DNA of 64,000 bases from an uncultured Vibrio sp. (GCA_947504195.1 CANNGN010000002.1:1-64000); one strand, 5' to 3'. Shown: positions 7,365-17,822, counted from the stretch's first letter. Translations and numbers: made by a program. Notes: generated by a model from the sequence alone, not told the origin.

Positions 7365-8840
7365 CTAATTTAATATAGGACGCAATTGCTCGATAACATC
7401 ACTCGAAAGCAATCCATGTTGGCCCATTTGTTGCGCTTCTTGATCCCCCGCTCGACTATGAATCATGACACCAAGCCGAGCCGCTTCACTCACGTTTAAT
7501 CCTTGTGCAAGTAATGACGTAATAATGCCTGCCAATACATCTCCCATACCTGCACTTGCCATTCCCGGATTTCCGCCAAGACATACCCACGTATTATCAC
7601 CATCACACACAAGTGTACCCGGCCCTTTTAGTACAACTATTCCACCATATTTTTTCTGTAGAGCTTGTACCGATTGATAGCGGTTTGCTTCGATACTTTC
7701 AACCGTTGAATTTAATAACCTAGCCGCTTCTGCTGAATGAGGCGTGATCACTCGATATTCATCAACTGTGGGCTCATGCGATAAAAAATAAAGTGCATCA
7801 GCATCAACAACTTTAGGCTTATTACTTTCTCTGACGATATGATATATCGCCTTAGCCTGGACATCTCGCCCTAATCCAGGCCCCAAACCAATCACGTTAC
7901 ACCACTGCAGGCGAGACTCAATTCTAGGTAACTCATCCCAATCTGAACTCATGACTTCAGGAATAGCTATAAGCATAGGGGGAACATTGTTTTTATCACA
8001 AAGTGTCGCGACCATACCCGCGCCACACCTCGCTGCAGCTTTAGCCGCCAATATCAACGCCCCTCCCATTCCGGAATTTCCTCCAGTAAGTAAGACCTTG
8101 CCATATGTCCCTTTATGAGAATTCGAACGCCGAGCTGGCAACTTAAGAACGGTACCTTCAGAGCAAATCGCCATCGCCGTCGGTGTATTTTGTTGGTTAA
8201 ACACATCTTCTATGCCTAGTCCGGCAAAATGCAACTCCCCGACATAATCTCGTGCCTGCCCTGTTACAAGTCCTTGCTTTAATCCAATAAAACTCACTGT
8301 ATGATCAGCTTGAATAGAAGCTCCCAGAACGATACCCGTATCACCACATAATCCAGAAGGGATATCGACTGCGATAATAGGGGCTTCGTTTTGATTGAGC
8401 TTATCAATTACCGCCCTTACCTCCGGTCGAACATTTCCCTTTATACCTGTACCCAAAACAGCGTCAATTACTACGTCAACGGTCCCAGATACTTTTTCGG
8501 TAGTTGCATCAAACACCTGGCCTCCATTTCTCAGCCAATGCAAATACGCTTTATACGCATCACCAGTGAGCTGTTCTGGCTCTCCTAGCTGCCAAACCGT
8601 CACGAACAGACCGACTGATTTCGCTAAGCTTGCGACGACATATCCATCACCACCATTATTGCCAGTACCACAACAGACCAACCAACGCTCAGAACTCGGA
8701 TATTGAGCCATACCAATAGCAAATACCGCCTGCCCAGCTCGCTCCATTAAACTGTACATTTCAAGCCCTTTGGCATTTGCAGCTGGTTGTTCACCCGCTC
8801 TGACTTGCTCCATAGAATAAAATCGGTCACTCATTGTCAT
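7365..8840 (-). CDS. nnr: Bifunctional NAD(P)H-hydrate epimerase/dehydratase
   Basis: Repairs hydrated NADH and NADPH. The N-terminal YjeF_N domain (roughly 1-215) epimerises R and S hydrates and shows CCGTGNNGGDGYV. The C-terminal ribokinase-like domain (roughly 225-491) performs ATP/ADP-dependent dehydration and shows GNSGMGGA, HSAEAARL and GNPGMASAGMGDVLAG. The 491-residue length is normal for the fused form. The ATG at 8840 follows AAGAAAC. In many gammaproteobacteria nnr sits beside tsaE; here it stands alone between a barrel protein and a signalling pair. Confidence 0.95.
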   Translation of the reverse strand: MTMSDRFYSMEQVRAGEQPAANAKGLEMYSLMERAGQAVFAIGMAQYPSSERWLVCCGTGNNGGDGYVVASLAKSVGLFVTVWQLGEPEQLTGDAYKAYLHWLRNGGQVFDATTEKVSGTVDVVIDAVLGTGIKGNVRPEVRAVIDKLNQNEAPIIAVDIPSGLCGDTGIVLGASIQADHTVSFIGLKQGLVTGQARDYVGELHFAGLGIEDVFNQQNTPTAMAICSEGTVLKLPARRSNSHKGTYGKVLLTGGNSGMGGALILAAKAAARCGAGMVATLCDKNNVPPMLIAIPEVMSSDWDELPRIESRLQWCNVIGLGPGLGRDVQAKAIYHIVRESNKPKVVDADALYFLSHEPTVDEYRVITPHSAEAARLLNSTVESIEANRYQSVQALQKKYGGIVVLKGPGTLVCDGDNTWVCLGGNPGMASAGMGDVLAGIITSLLAQGLNVSEAARLGVMIHSRAGDQEAQQMGQHGLLSSDVIEQLRPILN

Positions 8841-8931
8841 AGTTTCTTCACTTAACTCTCAAATAGAACAAATGGATAAACCCAAAAAGCATCGCTAGCT
8901 AGTTGGGTTAAGTTAGATTGGGTGATTCAAA

Positions 8932-9366
8932 TTAGGAATTTTTTGAAGCAATGGCTTCGGTAGTCGCATCTTGAATAGAAAGAAATAGAGAATTGATTTT
9001 GCCAGTAGGTGTACGCATCGGATTAAGCGTAATGTTCTGGTACATAAAATCGGCTTGCTGAGTGATTGGATGGACATTCCGGCATTTAAATAAGTATGGA
9101 CGTTGCTGCCATGTAATGAAACTACGACACCCCAGATCATATACTGGCTTAGTTTTTAACTTAAACCACTCTTCGGGAATTTCAGGAAACAATTCAAAAA
9201 TCGATTTATCTAATGCGTCCGCAGCATGCAACCCACTATGGTGAGTCATAAAGCCATTCCACAATTGGACATTAAAATCTCGATCGATCACGATAAGACC
9301 TAAATCGACATTCTGAACCATGTCTACCATCCAATGAAATTGCTCAAATTCAGCAGGTAAGTTCAT
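8932..9366 (-). CDS. Stand-alone PAS-domain sensor protein
   Basis: 144 residues that make essentially one PAS domain: VDLGLIVIDRDFNVQLWNGFM is the typical opening, and the C-terminal strands include SLFLSIQDAT. There is no output domain. The gene begins two bases after the stop of the upstream response-regulator gene, so the two are almost certainly co-transcribed and the proteins probably act together. Ligand or cofactor cannot be read from the sequence. It is followed by a 91-base gap and then nnr in the same orientation. Confidence 0.85.
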   Translation of the reverse strand: MNLPAEFEQFHWMVDMVQNVDLGLIVIDRDFNVQLWNGFMTHHSGLHAADALDKSIFELFPEIPEEWFKLKTKPVYDLGCRSFITWQQRPYLFKCRNVHPITQQADFMYQNITLNPMRTPTGKINSLFLSIQDATTEAIASKNS

Positions 9367-9368
9367 GG

Positions 9369-10373
9369 TTAAAAATCCTCCATTAGATATGAAAGCTTGT
9401 TATCTAGTAACGGCAGTGATTCATCGACAAACATAAATAAAAGATCACAGCGAATAGAGGTACTTTCAATGTTATAACTCACTTCGAACGTCATGGTTCT
9501 GCTAAACGACCCTGTGGTTGAACTGATCACAGATTCTATTGGAATATGTTGCCCTAGGAGAACCGGTGAGCTTTGAAAAAAGCGAACTTCTGATTGTTGA
9601 CCTAAACCATTTAAAAAAGAACCCACCAGAATATTTGAAACATCCATTAGCAATTCGAGCTCTTCTAGATCATCACTTTCGGCAGGGATTTTCATCAAAT
9701 GCTTTAAATCACTGACGCTGGAGTCACTAAGTAAAACCAACGCTTCACCGGCAATACCCTCGCCGCTAAAACCCTGGCACACACCCGATACTTGATCATT
9801 TTCCGCTAAATCTTTTAGCGCCATATGCAATTCACTGACTTCCAGTATATTTACATTTGGAAGCGGCAATTCAACGAACACATCAAAATGACGAGCCAGA
9901 GCATCGGCAGCTCGCCCAATAGCTACGTTAGCGACTTCCATATAAATATCGCGTCGCTTGAGCACAGGAAGATCAACAGAAACAGGAGTGACGATCTGAG
10001 GCTGTGTTGGGCGCTCGACCAATTGCTTCAACACATCATTAAGAATTGATTTATCGATTGGTTTTTGAATAAATGCTTTCGCGCCAAGAGACAAAACTCT
10101 ATCTTTTGCTTTTGGCTGAATGTCCCCAGAAACCACGACAACAGGAACATTAATATTTTGTTTCCGAATTTCTTCTAGTGTCTCAAAGCCATCCAGCTCA
10201 GGCATGGTGAGATCAAGAAACATTAACTTGTATTCTTTTTCGTTGAGCTTTTCTATTCCGTCACGCCCATGTACGGCGAAAGTAATGTCTGCATTCAATG
10301 ATGCAGGTAAAGAACGCGCCATTTGCTTACGAGCTAATGCTGAATCATCACAAATTAAGACGGGTAACGACAT
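9369..10373 (-). CDS. Response regulator with CheC-like phosphatase domain
   Basis: The N-terminal receiver domain (about 1-120) has the acidic pair in ICDDSAL, the phosphorylatable aspartate in MFLDLTMPELDGFE and the lysine in FIQKPID. The C-terminal half (about 145-334) resembles the CheC/CheX family: a conserved EVANVAIGRAADALA helix and, in the second half, LLMDVSNILVGSFLNGLG, the paired E-x(2)-N motifs of CheC. CheC-type domains dephosphorylate CheY-P, so this regulator may tune chemotaxis or another receiver. AGGA lies seven bases before the ATG. It is the first gene of an operon with the PAS protein. Confidence 0.88.
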   Translation of the reverse strand: MSLPVLICDDSALARKQMARSLPASLNADITFAVHGRDGIEKLNEKEYKLMFLDLTMPELDGFETLEEIRKQNINVPVVVVSGDIQPKAKDRVLSLGAKAFIQKPIDKSILNDVLKQLVERPTQPQIVTPVSVDLPVLKRRDIYMEVANVAIGRAADALARHFDVFVELPLPNVNILEVSELHMALKDLAENDQVSGVCQGFSGEGIAGEALVLLSDSSVSDLKHLMKIPAESDDLEELELLMDVSNILVGSFLNGLGQQSEVRFFQSSPVLLGQHIPIESVISSTTGSFSRTMTFEVSYNIESTSIRCDLLFMFVDESLPLLDNKLSYLMEDF

Positions 10374-10475
10374 GGTTATATCCTAATATTTAACCAGCTC
10401 TATCTTCAATTTTCGGCGTAAATAGACTTCTCAGTTTCACTACGAAAATCAAACATAAAGCTACCAACTAATAGT

Positions 10476-10715
10476 TCATAGACCAGGCCAAAACGTCAGA
10501 GTAATCACTTTAATGACAAATGCCATTATTACCATCGCAATACCCAGTCTATAACGTCTAAACTCATCGACGGACATTGGTACTCGTTTGAAAAACATCG
10601 TTGCAATCCCGCCCCAATCTCGGGTCCGAATTCCATATTGGACGATACTCAACAAGATAGCGATAACACCAAATGTTAGTAGCCCTTTTTCAAACCAAAA
10701 TAGTACTAAGCCCAT
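10476..10715 (-). CDS. Small two-span membrane protein, unknown function
   Basis: A 79-residue protein with hydrophobic segments at about 8-27 and 59-77. A positively charged loop between them contains RTRDWGGIATMFFKRVPMSVDEFRRYR. AGAGG lies five bases before the ATG, supporting a real gene. It is transcribed in the same direction as the response regulator but separated from it by 102 bases. Family not recognised. Confidence 0.7.
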   Translation of the reverse strand: MGLVLFWFEKGLLTFGVIAILLSIVQYGIRTRDWGGIATMFFKRVPMSVDEFRRYRLGIAMVIMAFVIKVITLTFWPGL

Positions 10716-11307
10716 ATTAACCTCTTGTTATCTTTTGCACTCGTGTTTTCCTTTGAGCGTAAGATTAAAACAAAAAGAGATAAGTCACCTTAACACTATA
10801 GTCGAACATCAGAATTTGCAGGAAAAAAGTCTCTCTGGTTTAAATTAAAATGTGGTGTAAACATCAACAAACGAGAAAGTGTTCGTTGTTACATTGAACC
10901 AAATTCACTTTTAATGTGTATGAATGACCCATTATTGAGGACTAATTCTCAAAAATTTCCTTTTAATCTCTAGCTATGAGTAATATTTAAGATAAACCAC
11001 AATTTACCATTTACAATCACACACAATATTGACAATAAAATTAGTTCATATTTATTAATAGGTTAGCTCTAATAACCAAATATAAATTGATGCATGCTTC
11101 AAAATTATCCAATAAAATGTATAGATCGTATTGACAAGGCAAGTAATCGATTTACACTAAAGTTAGCTTGAAAATCGTTTATTTGTTTGCGTATACATAT
11201 CGTTGGATTAATAATACTCCAGTCATGTGGTAGCAATAGCAATCAACATTTCCACGCTAGTACCGCCGCTATCGGCTCTGTTTAATTAGTATTATTAGGA
11301 TAAAATT
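10716..11307. other. 592-base gene-free region upstream of cspV
   Basis: AT-rich, with no credible reading frame. It must hold the divergent promoters of the small membrane protein and the cold-shock gene. Cold-shock mRNAs commonly have long structured leaders, and the stretch just before cspV (about 11215-11307) is a candidate, but I cannot identify a specific element. Confidence 0.5.
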
Positions 11308-11517
11308 ATGTCTAACACAGTGACTGGCACTGTAAAGTGGTTCAACGAAACTAAAGGTTTTGGCTTCATTCAACAAGAGAACGGCCCAGACGTTTTCGCA
11401 CACTTCAGTGCTATCCAAGGCGACGGTTTCCGTACTCTAGCTGAAGGTCAAAAAGTTGAATTTGTTGTTTCTCAAGGTCAAAAAGGACCTCAAGCTGAGA
11501 ACATCCAAGTCCTATAA
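11308..11517 (+). CDS. cspV: Cold-shock protein CspV-type
   Basis: A 69-residue single cold-shock domain. RNP1 (KGFGFIQQ) and RNP2 (VFAHFSAI) are intact, so it should bind single-stranded RNA and DNA as a chaperone or antiterminator. The length and the sequence [15 protein letters not shown] are typical for CspA-family proteins; cspV is the chromosome-2 cold-shock gene of vibrios, hence the symbol. AGGA lies upstream of the ATG. A perfect terminator follows 23 bases after the stop, so the gene is monocistronic. Confidence 0.93.
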   Translation: MSNTVTGTVKWFNETKGFGFIQQENGPDVFAHFSAIQGDGFRTLAEGQKVEFVVSQGQKGPQAENIQVL

Positions 11518-11540
11518 TTTTAGTAGGCCAATAATTTAAA

Positions 11541-11570
11541 AAATAGTCAGCTATGCTGACTATTTTTATT
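11541..11570 (+). terminator. Rho-independent terminator of cspV
   Basis: An eleven-base-pair perfect stem (AAATAGTCAGC / GCTGACTATTT) with a TAT loop and a following T-rich tract. Confidence 0.9.
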
Positions 11571-11742
11571 TCTAGTGCCATTCCAACTAACCCCCGATCA
11601 ACAGCAATAAGTCATTCTCTTTTTCTTCTCTCACTATTCCATTAATCGATGTCAAAAAACGGCGATAACCTCTCTATTTAACTGCTGACAGATATATCTA
11701 GTTGACTCTATAATGCTAGAAAATCGCCAACGGTAACTCTAT

Positions 11743-13335
11743 GTGCAAAATTTTTCTAAAGCTAATTTAGCTGAACTCACCATTGGTTTAGCTAACGCAC
11801 TAAATGATCAAGATCGTTTTAATCGTCTGATTGATGCTGTTCGCAAAGTCATTAGTTGTGATTGTATTGTATTAATGGCTCGCAAAGAGAAGACTCTCGT
11901 GCCTCTCTCAATGCAGGGGCTAACTCGAGATACACTCGGACGTCGATTTATCATTGATGATCACCCGAGATTTACTGCCATCTGCAATAGTCACTCTCCT
12001 GTTCGGTTTAGTTCCCATAGTAAAATGCCCGATCCATTTGACGGATTACTATTAGACCATTCTGGTGATGTACCTATTCACTCATGTATGGGCCTCCCAT
12101 TAATGTTTGGTGAAGAATTATTAGGTGTTCTCACCCTAGATAGCTTACAAATTGACGCATTTGATGAAATACCCGACCGCAATCTAGAAATTTTATCGGC
12201 GATTGCTGCTTCAACATTAAAAATGGCGCTAACGATGTCTCAATTAGAGGCTCAAGCATTGAATACTCAACAACGTATGGAAGAACTCAACCAAGAAGCT
12301 TCCAAACACAATCAAGGCGAATTGATCGGAGCGAGCAAGCTGTTGGTCAATATGAAAGCAGATATTGATGTCGTGGCTCCTTCTAATTTCAACATTCTAA
12401 TTTATGGTGAAACTGGAGTTGGAAAAGAATTGGTGGCTAGGCAAATACACAATCAATCACCTCGCCATCGTCAACCTTTGATATACGTTAACTGTGCTGC
12501 GATACCTGAAAACCTAGTGGAAAGCGAACTTTTTGGGCATGTAAAAGGCGCATTTACTGGAGCAGATAGAGATAGGCTTGGAAAATTTGCTTTAGCAGAT
12601 GGCGGGACCCTTTTGCTTGACGAAATAGGTGAATTACCATTGGCAGCTCAAAGCAAGTTACTTAGAGCCCTTCAAAACAATGAAATACAGCCCGTCGGAA
12701 AAGATAATATTCAAACCATTGATGTGCGTGTTCTTGCTGCAACAAACCGAGATTTAAAACAAGAAGTTGATCAAGGGCGATTTCGTGCAGATTTATATCA
12801 CCGATTAAGTGTTTATCCCATTCGCGTACCAGCTCTTCGCGAGCGTAATGATGATATCGCATTGCTATCAGGGTATTTTCTCGAAAACGCTAGACGCAGG
12901 CTCGGGCTTGATAACTTAAAGCTCTCACTTGAAGCTCTCAGTTTAATTAATCAATATTCTTGGCCAGGAAACGTTCGCGAACTTGAACATGTTATCAATC
13001 GTGCAACATTGAGAGCAAAAGCTAGACAAAGGAATGGAGAGACAAAAGTTATCTCAGTCACCGTTGATGATATTGGCGAGCTGGACATTACCCAAGTGCA
13101 TGATAATCAATCCAACCAGCCAGTAGTTCATCCACCTAATAACATCGATTATCAACAAGGGTTACGTGAAGCAACCAATACCTTCCAAGCTAAAATTATC
13201 CGTCAGGCCCTCATTGATTCAAATTTCAATTGGGCCAAAGCAGGAAGAGAGCTCAATGTTGACCGTGCTAACCTCACCCGACTGGCAAAAAGGCTTGGAA
13301 TTGAGGTAGAAAAAAACCACAAAATACTTGGCTAA
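11743..13335 (+). CDS. norR: Nitric-oxide-responsive sigma54 activator NorR
   Basis: 530 residues. The N-terminal GAF domain (about 20-165) should hold the mononuclear iron that senses NO; DPFDG and [10 protein letters not shown] correspond to the aspartate and cysteine region of NorR. The central AAA+ domain has Walker A GETGVGKE, the sigma54-contacting GAFTGA loop and Walker [12 protein letters not shown] Fis-type helix-turn-helix ([24 protein letters not shown]) closes the protein. The start is a GTG. The usual target, a flavohaemoglobin gene (hmp) or norVW, is not beside it, so the regulated gene must be elsewhere or lost. Confidence 0.93.
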   Translation: MQNFSKANLAELTIGLANALNDQDRFNRLIDAVRKVISCDCIVLMARKEKTLVPLSMQGLTRDTLGRRFIIDDHPRFTAICNSHSPVRFSSHSKMPDPFDGLLLDHSGDVPIHSCMGLPLMFGEELLGVLTLDSLQIDAFDEIPDRNLEILSAIAASTLKMALTMSQLEAQALNTQQRMEELNQEASKHNQGELIGASKLLVNMKADIDVVAPSNFNILIYGETGVGKELVARQIHNQSPRHRQPLIYVNCAAIPENLVESELFGHVKGAFTGADRDRLGKFALADGGTLLLDEIGELPLAAQSKLLRALQNNEIQPVGKDNIQTIDVRVLAATNRDLKQEVDQGRFRADLYHRLSVYPIRVPALRERNDDIALLSGYFLENARRRLGLDNLKLSLEALSLINQYSWPGNVRELEHVINRATLRAKARQRNGETKVISVTVDDIGELDITQVHDNQSNQPVVHPPNNIDYQQGLREATNTFQAKIIRQALIDSNFNWAKAGRELNVDRANLTRLAKRLGIEVEKNHKILG

Positions 13336-13356
13336 ATCATTCAACGACTGACTTTC

Positions 13357-14214
13357 TTAACCCTGAATTAACGATTCTGTATCAGGAAAAGAGAGTTGGT
13401 ATTGCGTCATAAAATCTGCGCGAATAAGTTGCTCTAACTCCCCTGCTCGTTCTGTAGGGCAAAACAACATAAAGTAGAGTACTTGTTCGCCATGTTCTCC
13501 ATTATCGATGCGCACGAGCGGCTCAGGGCCCGGTAAATCAACCCCTGCATGCCTTTCTACAACACTATTATAGCGCTTAGCTACCTCAATAAAATCCTCA
13601 CAATGTTGGTCAATCTGTTCTTTTAATGTTGGAATTATTGGATAGAGATTAACAAACCGAGGAATCACAATATCAAAACTGTGGTAGACATACCTCTTCA
13701 TGAAATTAAGATTTTTTACTGGAAAAGAAAAGAACATACTGTTTGGTAACGTGGCGGTTTTTCCAGTGTAATGATAGAAACCACGACTTACATCTAATTC
13801 TTGAATCGTTGTTGCCATCAGGTTATGTTCGATAACTTCGCCACATAACGTCCCAACTTCAATCCAATCACCAATGACGAAAGAACGTGAACTTGCACGT
13901 TGTATTGAGCCAGTGAAGCAAAGAATAATCTCTTTTGATGCCAACACAATAGCTACTGCAATGGCGGTCACGGAGAGTGCAAAGTGATTTATCTCAGTAC
14001 GCCAAATAAGAAAAGTGACAAAAATAATGAGTAAGGAGACGCTATTTTTAGTTCGTGACATCCATTTGCGTTGCTTTTCGGAGAGAAACGCAACATCTCC
14101 ACGAATGCGATTAAGCAACACTCTTCGTATTATCAAAATATATATGATCAGAAGAATGCTGCTCAACAACTTATGCGTTGATAGATACTCGATAATGATG
14201 TCAATTTCTACCAC
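13357..14214 (-). CDS. Small-conductance mechanosensitive channel (MscS family)
   Basis: 285 residues with three predicted membrane helices (about 13-30, 58-75 and 79-102). They are followed by the MscS beta domain with the signature FVIGDWIEVGTLCGEVIEHNL and then a soluble alpha-beta vestibule. This is the minimal MscS architecture, slightly longer than the E. coli founder. It should open under membrane tension and release solutes on osmotic downshock. It converges on norR with only 21 bases between their stops. Confidence 0.87.
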   Translation of the reverse strand: MVEIDIIIEYLSTHKLLSSILLIIYILIIRRVLLNRIRGDVAFLSEKQRKWMSRTKNSVSLLIIFVTFLIWRTEINHFALSVTAIAVAIVLASKEIILCFTGSIQRASSRSFVIGDWIEVGTLCGEVIEHNLMATTIQELDVSRGFYHYTGKTATLPNSMFFSFPVKNLNFMKRYVYHSFDIVIPRFVNLYPIIPTLKEQIDQHCEDFIEVAKRYNSVVERHAGVDLPGPEPLVRIDNGEHGEQVLYFMLFCPTERAGELEQLIRADFMTQYQLSFPDTESLIQG

Positions 14215-14359
14215 TGACCAACTCCCAAAAAGAAAGCTTCACACCTGTACGTGTAAAGTCAAATTGTTGAACTACGATATCGCAATTTTAGCTAATTTGA
14301 AGAGTTTAGTAGAGTATCAATCAAATTTTTAGAAATAAAGCTAACTGTCGTATTTTCAA

Positions 14360-15592
14360 TTACTTTAATTGATAGGTTGCTGTATTTTTAGCAATTTTTA
14401 TAATAACTTCTGTCGCCTTGATCATACCTTCAATCGACACGAATTCATGGATACTATGAAAGTTATACGTACCTGTGAACAAATTTGGACATGGAAGCCC
14501 CTTAAACGAAAGTGCTGCTCCATCGGTTCCACCTCGAATTGGCTGCATAACAGGAACCACATCTGCGTCTAGCATGGCCTGCTTCGCAATATCTAGGATA
14601 TGAGGATGAGGTTCAATCATCTCTTTCATGTTTTTATAAAGATCAACAAACTCGACATCAACGGAACCATGGCGATAAAGCCCACCAACCTCTTGCGCGA
14701 GTGAACGAATAAAAGCTTTTCTTTGCTCCAAACCTTGAAGTTCAAAATCACGCAGAAGGTAATTTAACTCACTGTATTCAATACCTAGATTACCCGACGA
14801 TAAATGATAGAACCCTTCATAATCAGTCGTTTTATTAGGTACTTCGTCGGTAGGAATCGCCATTTCAAATTTAGCTGCTAACCGCATGCTATTGACCATC
14901 TTCCCTTTTGCTTTTCCTGGGTGCACTCCATTTCCATAAAAGCGAACAGTCGCATTCGAAGCATTAAAGTTCTCATATTCAAGCTCACCAATGCCACCAC
15001 CATCAACGGTATAAGCCCAAGCAGCGCCAAATTTATCAACATCGAATTTATCTGCACCACGGCCAATTTCTTCATCTGGAGTAAAGGCGATACAGATCTC
15101 TCCATGGGGAATCTCCGGGTGCTGTTTAAGAAACTCCACGGCAGTAAGGATTTCTGCAATACCTGCTTTATCATCGGCACCAAGCAACGTATTGCCATCG
15201 GTAGTGATCAGGTTATGTCCGTACAACTGATTTAGCTCAGGATATTGAATAGGGGACAACACATGATCTCCACGCCCCAATGCGATATCACCACCTTGGT
15301 AAGATTCTACAATTTGAGGGATGACATTCTTTGCGGGTGCATCTGGAGACGTATCCATATGAGCGATAAGTCCAATTGATGGCACAGCATAGTCGACATT
15401 CGAATGCAGTTTCGCCATTACATACCCATTCTCATCAAGAGAAACATCGCTTAGCCCAATATCGATAAGCTCTTGCTCAAGCATTTGGGCAAACTTCATT
15501 TGCCCTGACGAACTAGGACAACCATTTCGATTGGGATTGGATTGACTATCGATAATCACGTAACTTAAAAATCTATCGAGTAAATTATCCAT
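14360..15592 (-). CDS. pepT: Peptidase T (tripeptidase)
   Basis: A cytosolic zinc aminotripeptidase of the M20 family that removes the N-terminal residue from tripeptides. Motifs seen: the metal-binding [21 protein letters not shown], the catalytic [12 protein letters not shown], and [13 protein letters not shown] near the C-terminus. I chose the ATG at 15592 ([12 protein letters not shown]) because GGAG lies six bases upstream; it gives 410 residues, the normal PepT length. An upstream in-frame codon at 15625 would add eleven residues without support. Confidence 0.95.
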   Translation of the reverse strand: MDNLLDRFLSYVIIDSQSNPNRNGCPSSSGQMKFAQMLEQELIDIGLSDVSLDENGYVMAKLHSNVDYAVPSIGLIAHMDTSPDAPAKNVIPQIVESYQGGDIALGRGDHVLSPIQYPELNQLYGHNLITTDGNTLLGADDKAGIAEILTAVEFLKQHPEIPHGEICIAFTPDEEIGRGADKFDVDKFGAAWAYTVDGGGIGELEYENFNASNATVRFYGNGVHPGKAKGKMVNSMRLAAKFEMAIPTDEVPNKTTDYEGFYHLSSGNLGIEYSELNYLLRDFELQGLEQRKAFIRSLAQEVGGLYRHGSVDVEFVDLYKNMKEMIEPHPHILDIAKQAMLDADVVPVMQPIRGGTDGAALSFKGLPCPNLFTGTYNFHSIHEFVSIEGMIKATEVIIKIAKNTATYQLK

Positions 15593-16003
15593 TTTATCTC
15601 CGACACTAAATATATAACTCTGCAAAACCGACGGATAAATGATCTATATTCTATATTTCAACCGGCTGGCATGGGTCAGTTCTTACTTATAGTATCGATA
15701 AATAAAAAGTGAGGATTGCTGCAAATCACTTTTAATCCATTTAGAGAGGATAAGTCGGGGAAATTACGTGCTAAGTTGCTTCAAATCAAAGTTATTCTCA
15801 ATCTCATTTAAAAGAATCAGGCTAATAAAACTTATTAACATTCACTTTCCTGAACAACCGATTAGATCAACGCGTTTTAACATAACGACCAGAAAGCAAA
15901 AAAGCGCCCAAAGCGCTTTCAATCAAATGTCGTTTATAACCTTATTCGAACTAATATTTAAGGCTCAATGAAAGGTCCTACAATATTACCGAGCGAATTA
16001 ACA
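15593..16003. other. Intergenic region between pepT and yibL
   Basis: Carries the pepT promoter at the left and the yibL terminator (15901-15919). A 67-codon plus-strand frame at 15768-15971 has no ribosome site and overlaps the terminator, so I do not count it as a gene. Confidence 0.5.
15898..15919 (-). terminator. Terminator downstream of yibL
   Basis: Stem AAAGCGC / GCGCTTT with a five-base loop, followed by a T-run on the minus strand, 85 bases after the yibL stop. Confidence 0.75.
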
Positions 16004-16360
16004 TTAAAATTTCTTTTCTGCATACCCAGTCATGACTTCTAAGCGTAATGCTTTACCAAGCTTGGTCGTTGGATGAACGACAACTAAATTTTTAACAGAC
16101 TTTTTCAAACGCCCCATATCAGCTTGTTCAGCCTTCGTAATTTCACGGGAGAATGCCATTGCTAACAACGCTTTACGTTCTTTATTCAATTCAAAATCTT
16201 GCTTGTGATTAACTTGAGCAACTTTCTTTTCCAGTTGATCAACTTCATCAGTAAATTTTCTAATCATCTCATGATCACCACGAGATTTAGCTGCATTTAG
16301 CTTGTGTCGACAGGAATCCAAACGATTTTTAGCCTGTTGAATTTCTTGTTTATTACTCAT
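16004..16360 (-). CDS. yibL: YibL-family ribosome-associated protein (DUF2810)
   Basis: 118 residues, lysine-rich, mostly helical with a coiled-coil N-terminal half. The C-terminal block FSREITKAEQADMGRLKKSV and LVVVHPTTKLGKALRLEVMTGY is the conserved core of YibL, a small protein reported to co-fractionate with ribosomes. The role is not well defined. AGGG lies nine bases before the ATG, and it has its own terminator. Length matches the E. coli protein (about 120). Confidence 0.88.
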   Translation of the reverse strand: MSNKQEIQQAKNRLDSCRHKLNAAKSRGDHEMIRKFTDEVDQLEKKVAQVNHKQDFELNKERKALLAMAFSREITKAEQADMGRLKKSVKNLVVVHPTTKLGKALRLEVMTGYAEKKF

Positions 16361-16453
16361 GGAATTTGACCCTAAGAGTGGTTATGGGGCGCGGAGTATA
16401 GCACAGATGAAAACCGGTAACCGCTGTTTTGATCTATCTAAATACGCATTGTA

Positions 16454-16654
16454 TTAATGAACGGGTGTATCTGTTTCCGAATAGAATTTTCCAAAATGTT
16501 CCTCAAGAACTTCCGGAGTCAACTTCCCTTCCGCTTCCAATCGCTTCAATTTTTCAACGACCGCTTTTTGTTCTTCAATACTTGGAAGCTTCTCTTCCTC
16601 GTTACCTTGCTCTTGTTCCATCATCTCTGCTAATTCTTTCTCGAGATCACTCAT
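16454..16654 (-). CDS. Small acidic conserved hypothetical protein
   Basis: 66 residues, strongly acidic, predicted helical, with PSIEEQKAVVEKLKRLEAEGKLTPEVLEEHFGKFY. GAGGTAGG lies close upstream of the ATG, a good ribosome site. It has no membrane segment. It lies divergent from the MoxR cluster, with 197 bases between them, and may share its control region. Function unknown. Confidence 0.7.
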   Translation of the reverse strand: MSDLEKELAEMMEQEQGNEEEKLPSIEEQKAVVEKLKRLEAEGKLTPEVLEEHFGKFYSETDTPVH

Positions 16655-16851
16655 ACAACCTACCTCATAATTTAAATCTACTTGTGCAATTTTACCTGAC
16701 TCATGGCACGGTGACTAGAGCAACGTAACATTGAAAAAACGAACGAGATCAAAGCTTCCCTTAAATAGGGTGGAAATGTTAAATTCCCTACGGAACTTTT
16801 TTTGTCGATTCCAATACTAATCAATGTTATTGCTCCGGAGGAATAAGATTA

Positions 16852-17808
16852 ATGCCATCAGCCACTTTTCAACAGCTACAGAGTTATCTTAATAGTCAGG
16901 TAATTGGACAAACCGAACTGGTTAACCAAATTCTCGTTGCACTCTTAGCCGATGGTCATATCTTAGTTGAAGGCCCTCCTGGATTGGCCAAAACCCGAGC
17001 GGTTAAATCATTGGCTTCCTGCATTGAAGGCTCGTTTCATCGCGTACAATTTACACCAGACTTACTTCCTGCCGACCTAACAGGTACCGATATCTATCGC
17101 CCTGAAACGGGAGAGTTCAAGTTTCAACCTGGTCCGATTTTCCACTCGTTATTACTTGCGGATGAAATCAACCGAGCGCCAGCGAAAGTGCAAGCTGCGA
17201 TGTTGGAAGCGATGGCTGAAAAACAAATTACAGCAGGTCGAAAAACATATGGGTTACCCAAGCTATTTTTGGTCATGGCAACACAAAACCCAATAGAGCA
17301 AGAAGGGACTTACCCACTGCCTGAAGCACAACTCGACCGTTTTCTTCTTCACCTTAATGTTGACTACCCGGATATTGAGAGTGAATTGGAAATCCTAAGA
17401 TTGAACCGCGGGGAAGCTCAAGGAAGTGCAACAGCTCAACCCGCTAAAATTAGCCAAGAAACTATTTTCGCTGCTCGTGAGCAGGTCCTCTCGATTCATA
17501 TGGCTGAGTCAGTAGAACAATATATAGTCCGCTTAATCATGGCAACTCGCCAGCCTGAGCAATACGATAACCAGCTAGCGCAATGGATCGAACTGGGTGT
17601 CTCTCCCCGTGCAACGATTGCACTAGATCGCTGCGCCCGAGCTCATGCTTGGTTACACGGTCGCGATTTTGTCAGTCCAGAAGATGTACAGGTCATGGCG
17701 TTTCCCGTACTGCGACATCGTCTACTGCTTAGCTATCAAGCTCAGGCAGAGGGTGTGCATCCGAACCAAGTGATCAGTCACCTCTTGTCATTAGTTGGTA
17801 GCGCATAA
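16852..17808 (+). CDS. MoxR-family AAA+ ATPase
   Basis: 318 residues. Walker A VEGPPGLAKTRA near residue 40, Walker B LLLADEINRAPAKVQAAMLEAM near 108, and sensor 1 LVMATQNPIEQEGTYPLPEAQLDRF are textbook MoxR. MoxR ATPases act as chaperones that load or mature partner proteins carrying von Willebrand A domains. GGAGG lies ten bases before the ATG. It is the first gene of a six-gene plus-strand operon, and the VWA partners follow. Confidence 0.93.
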   Translation: MPSATFQQLQSYLNSQVIGQTELVNQILVALLADGHILVEGPPGLAKTRAVKSLASCIEGSFHRVQFTPDLLPADLTGTDIYRPETGEFKFQPGPIFHSLLLADEINRAPAKVQAAMLEAMAEKQITAGRKTYGLPKLFLVMATQNPIEQEGTYPLPEAQLDRFLLHLNVDYPDIESELEILRLNRGEAQGSATAQPAKISQETIFAAREQVLSIHMAESVEQYIVRLIMATRQPEQYDNQLAQWIELGVSPRATIALDRCARAHAWLHGRDFVSPEDVQVMAFPVLRHRLLLSYQAQAEGVHPNQVISHLLSLVGSA

Positions 17809-17822
17809 CGAGATTATATCGA

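Noticed and set aside
15768..15971. 67-codon plus-strand frame between pepT and yibL
   Set aside because: No ribosome binding site, unusual composition, and it runs through the yibL terminator.
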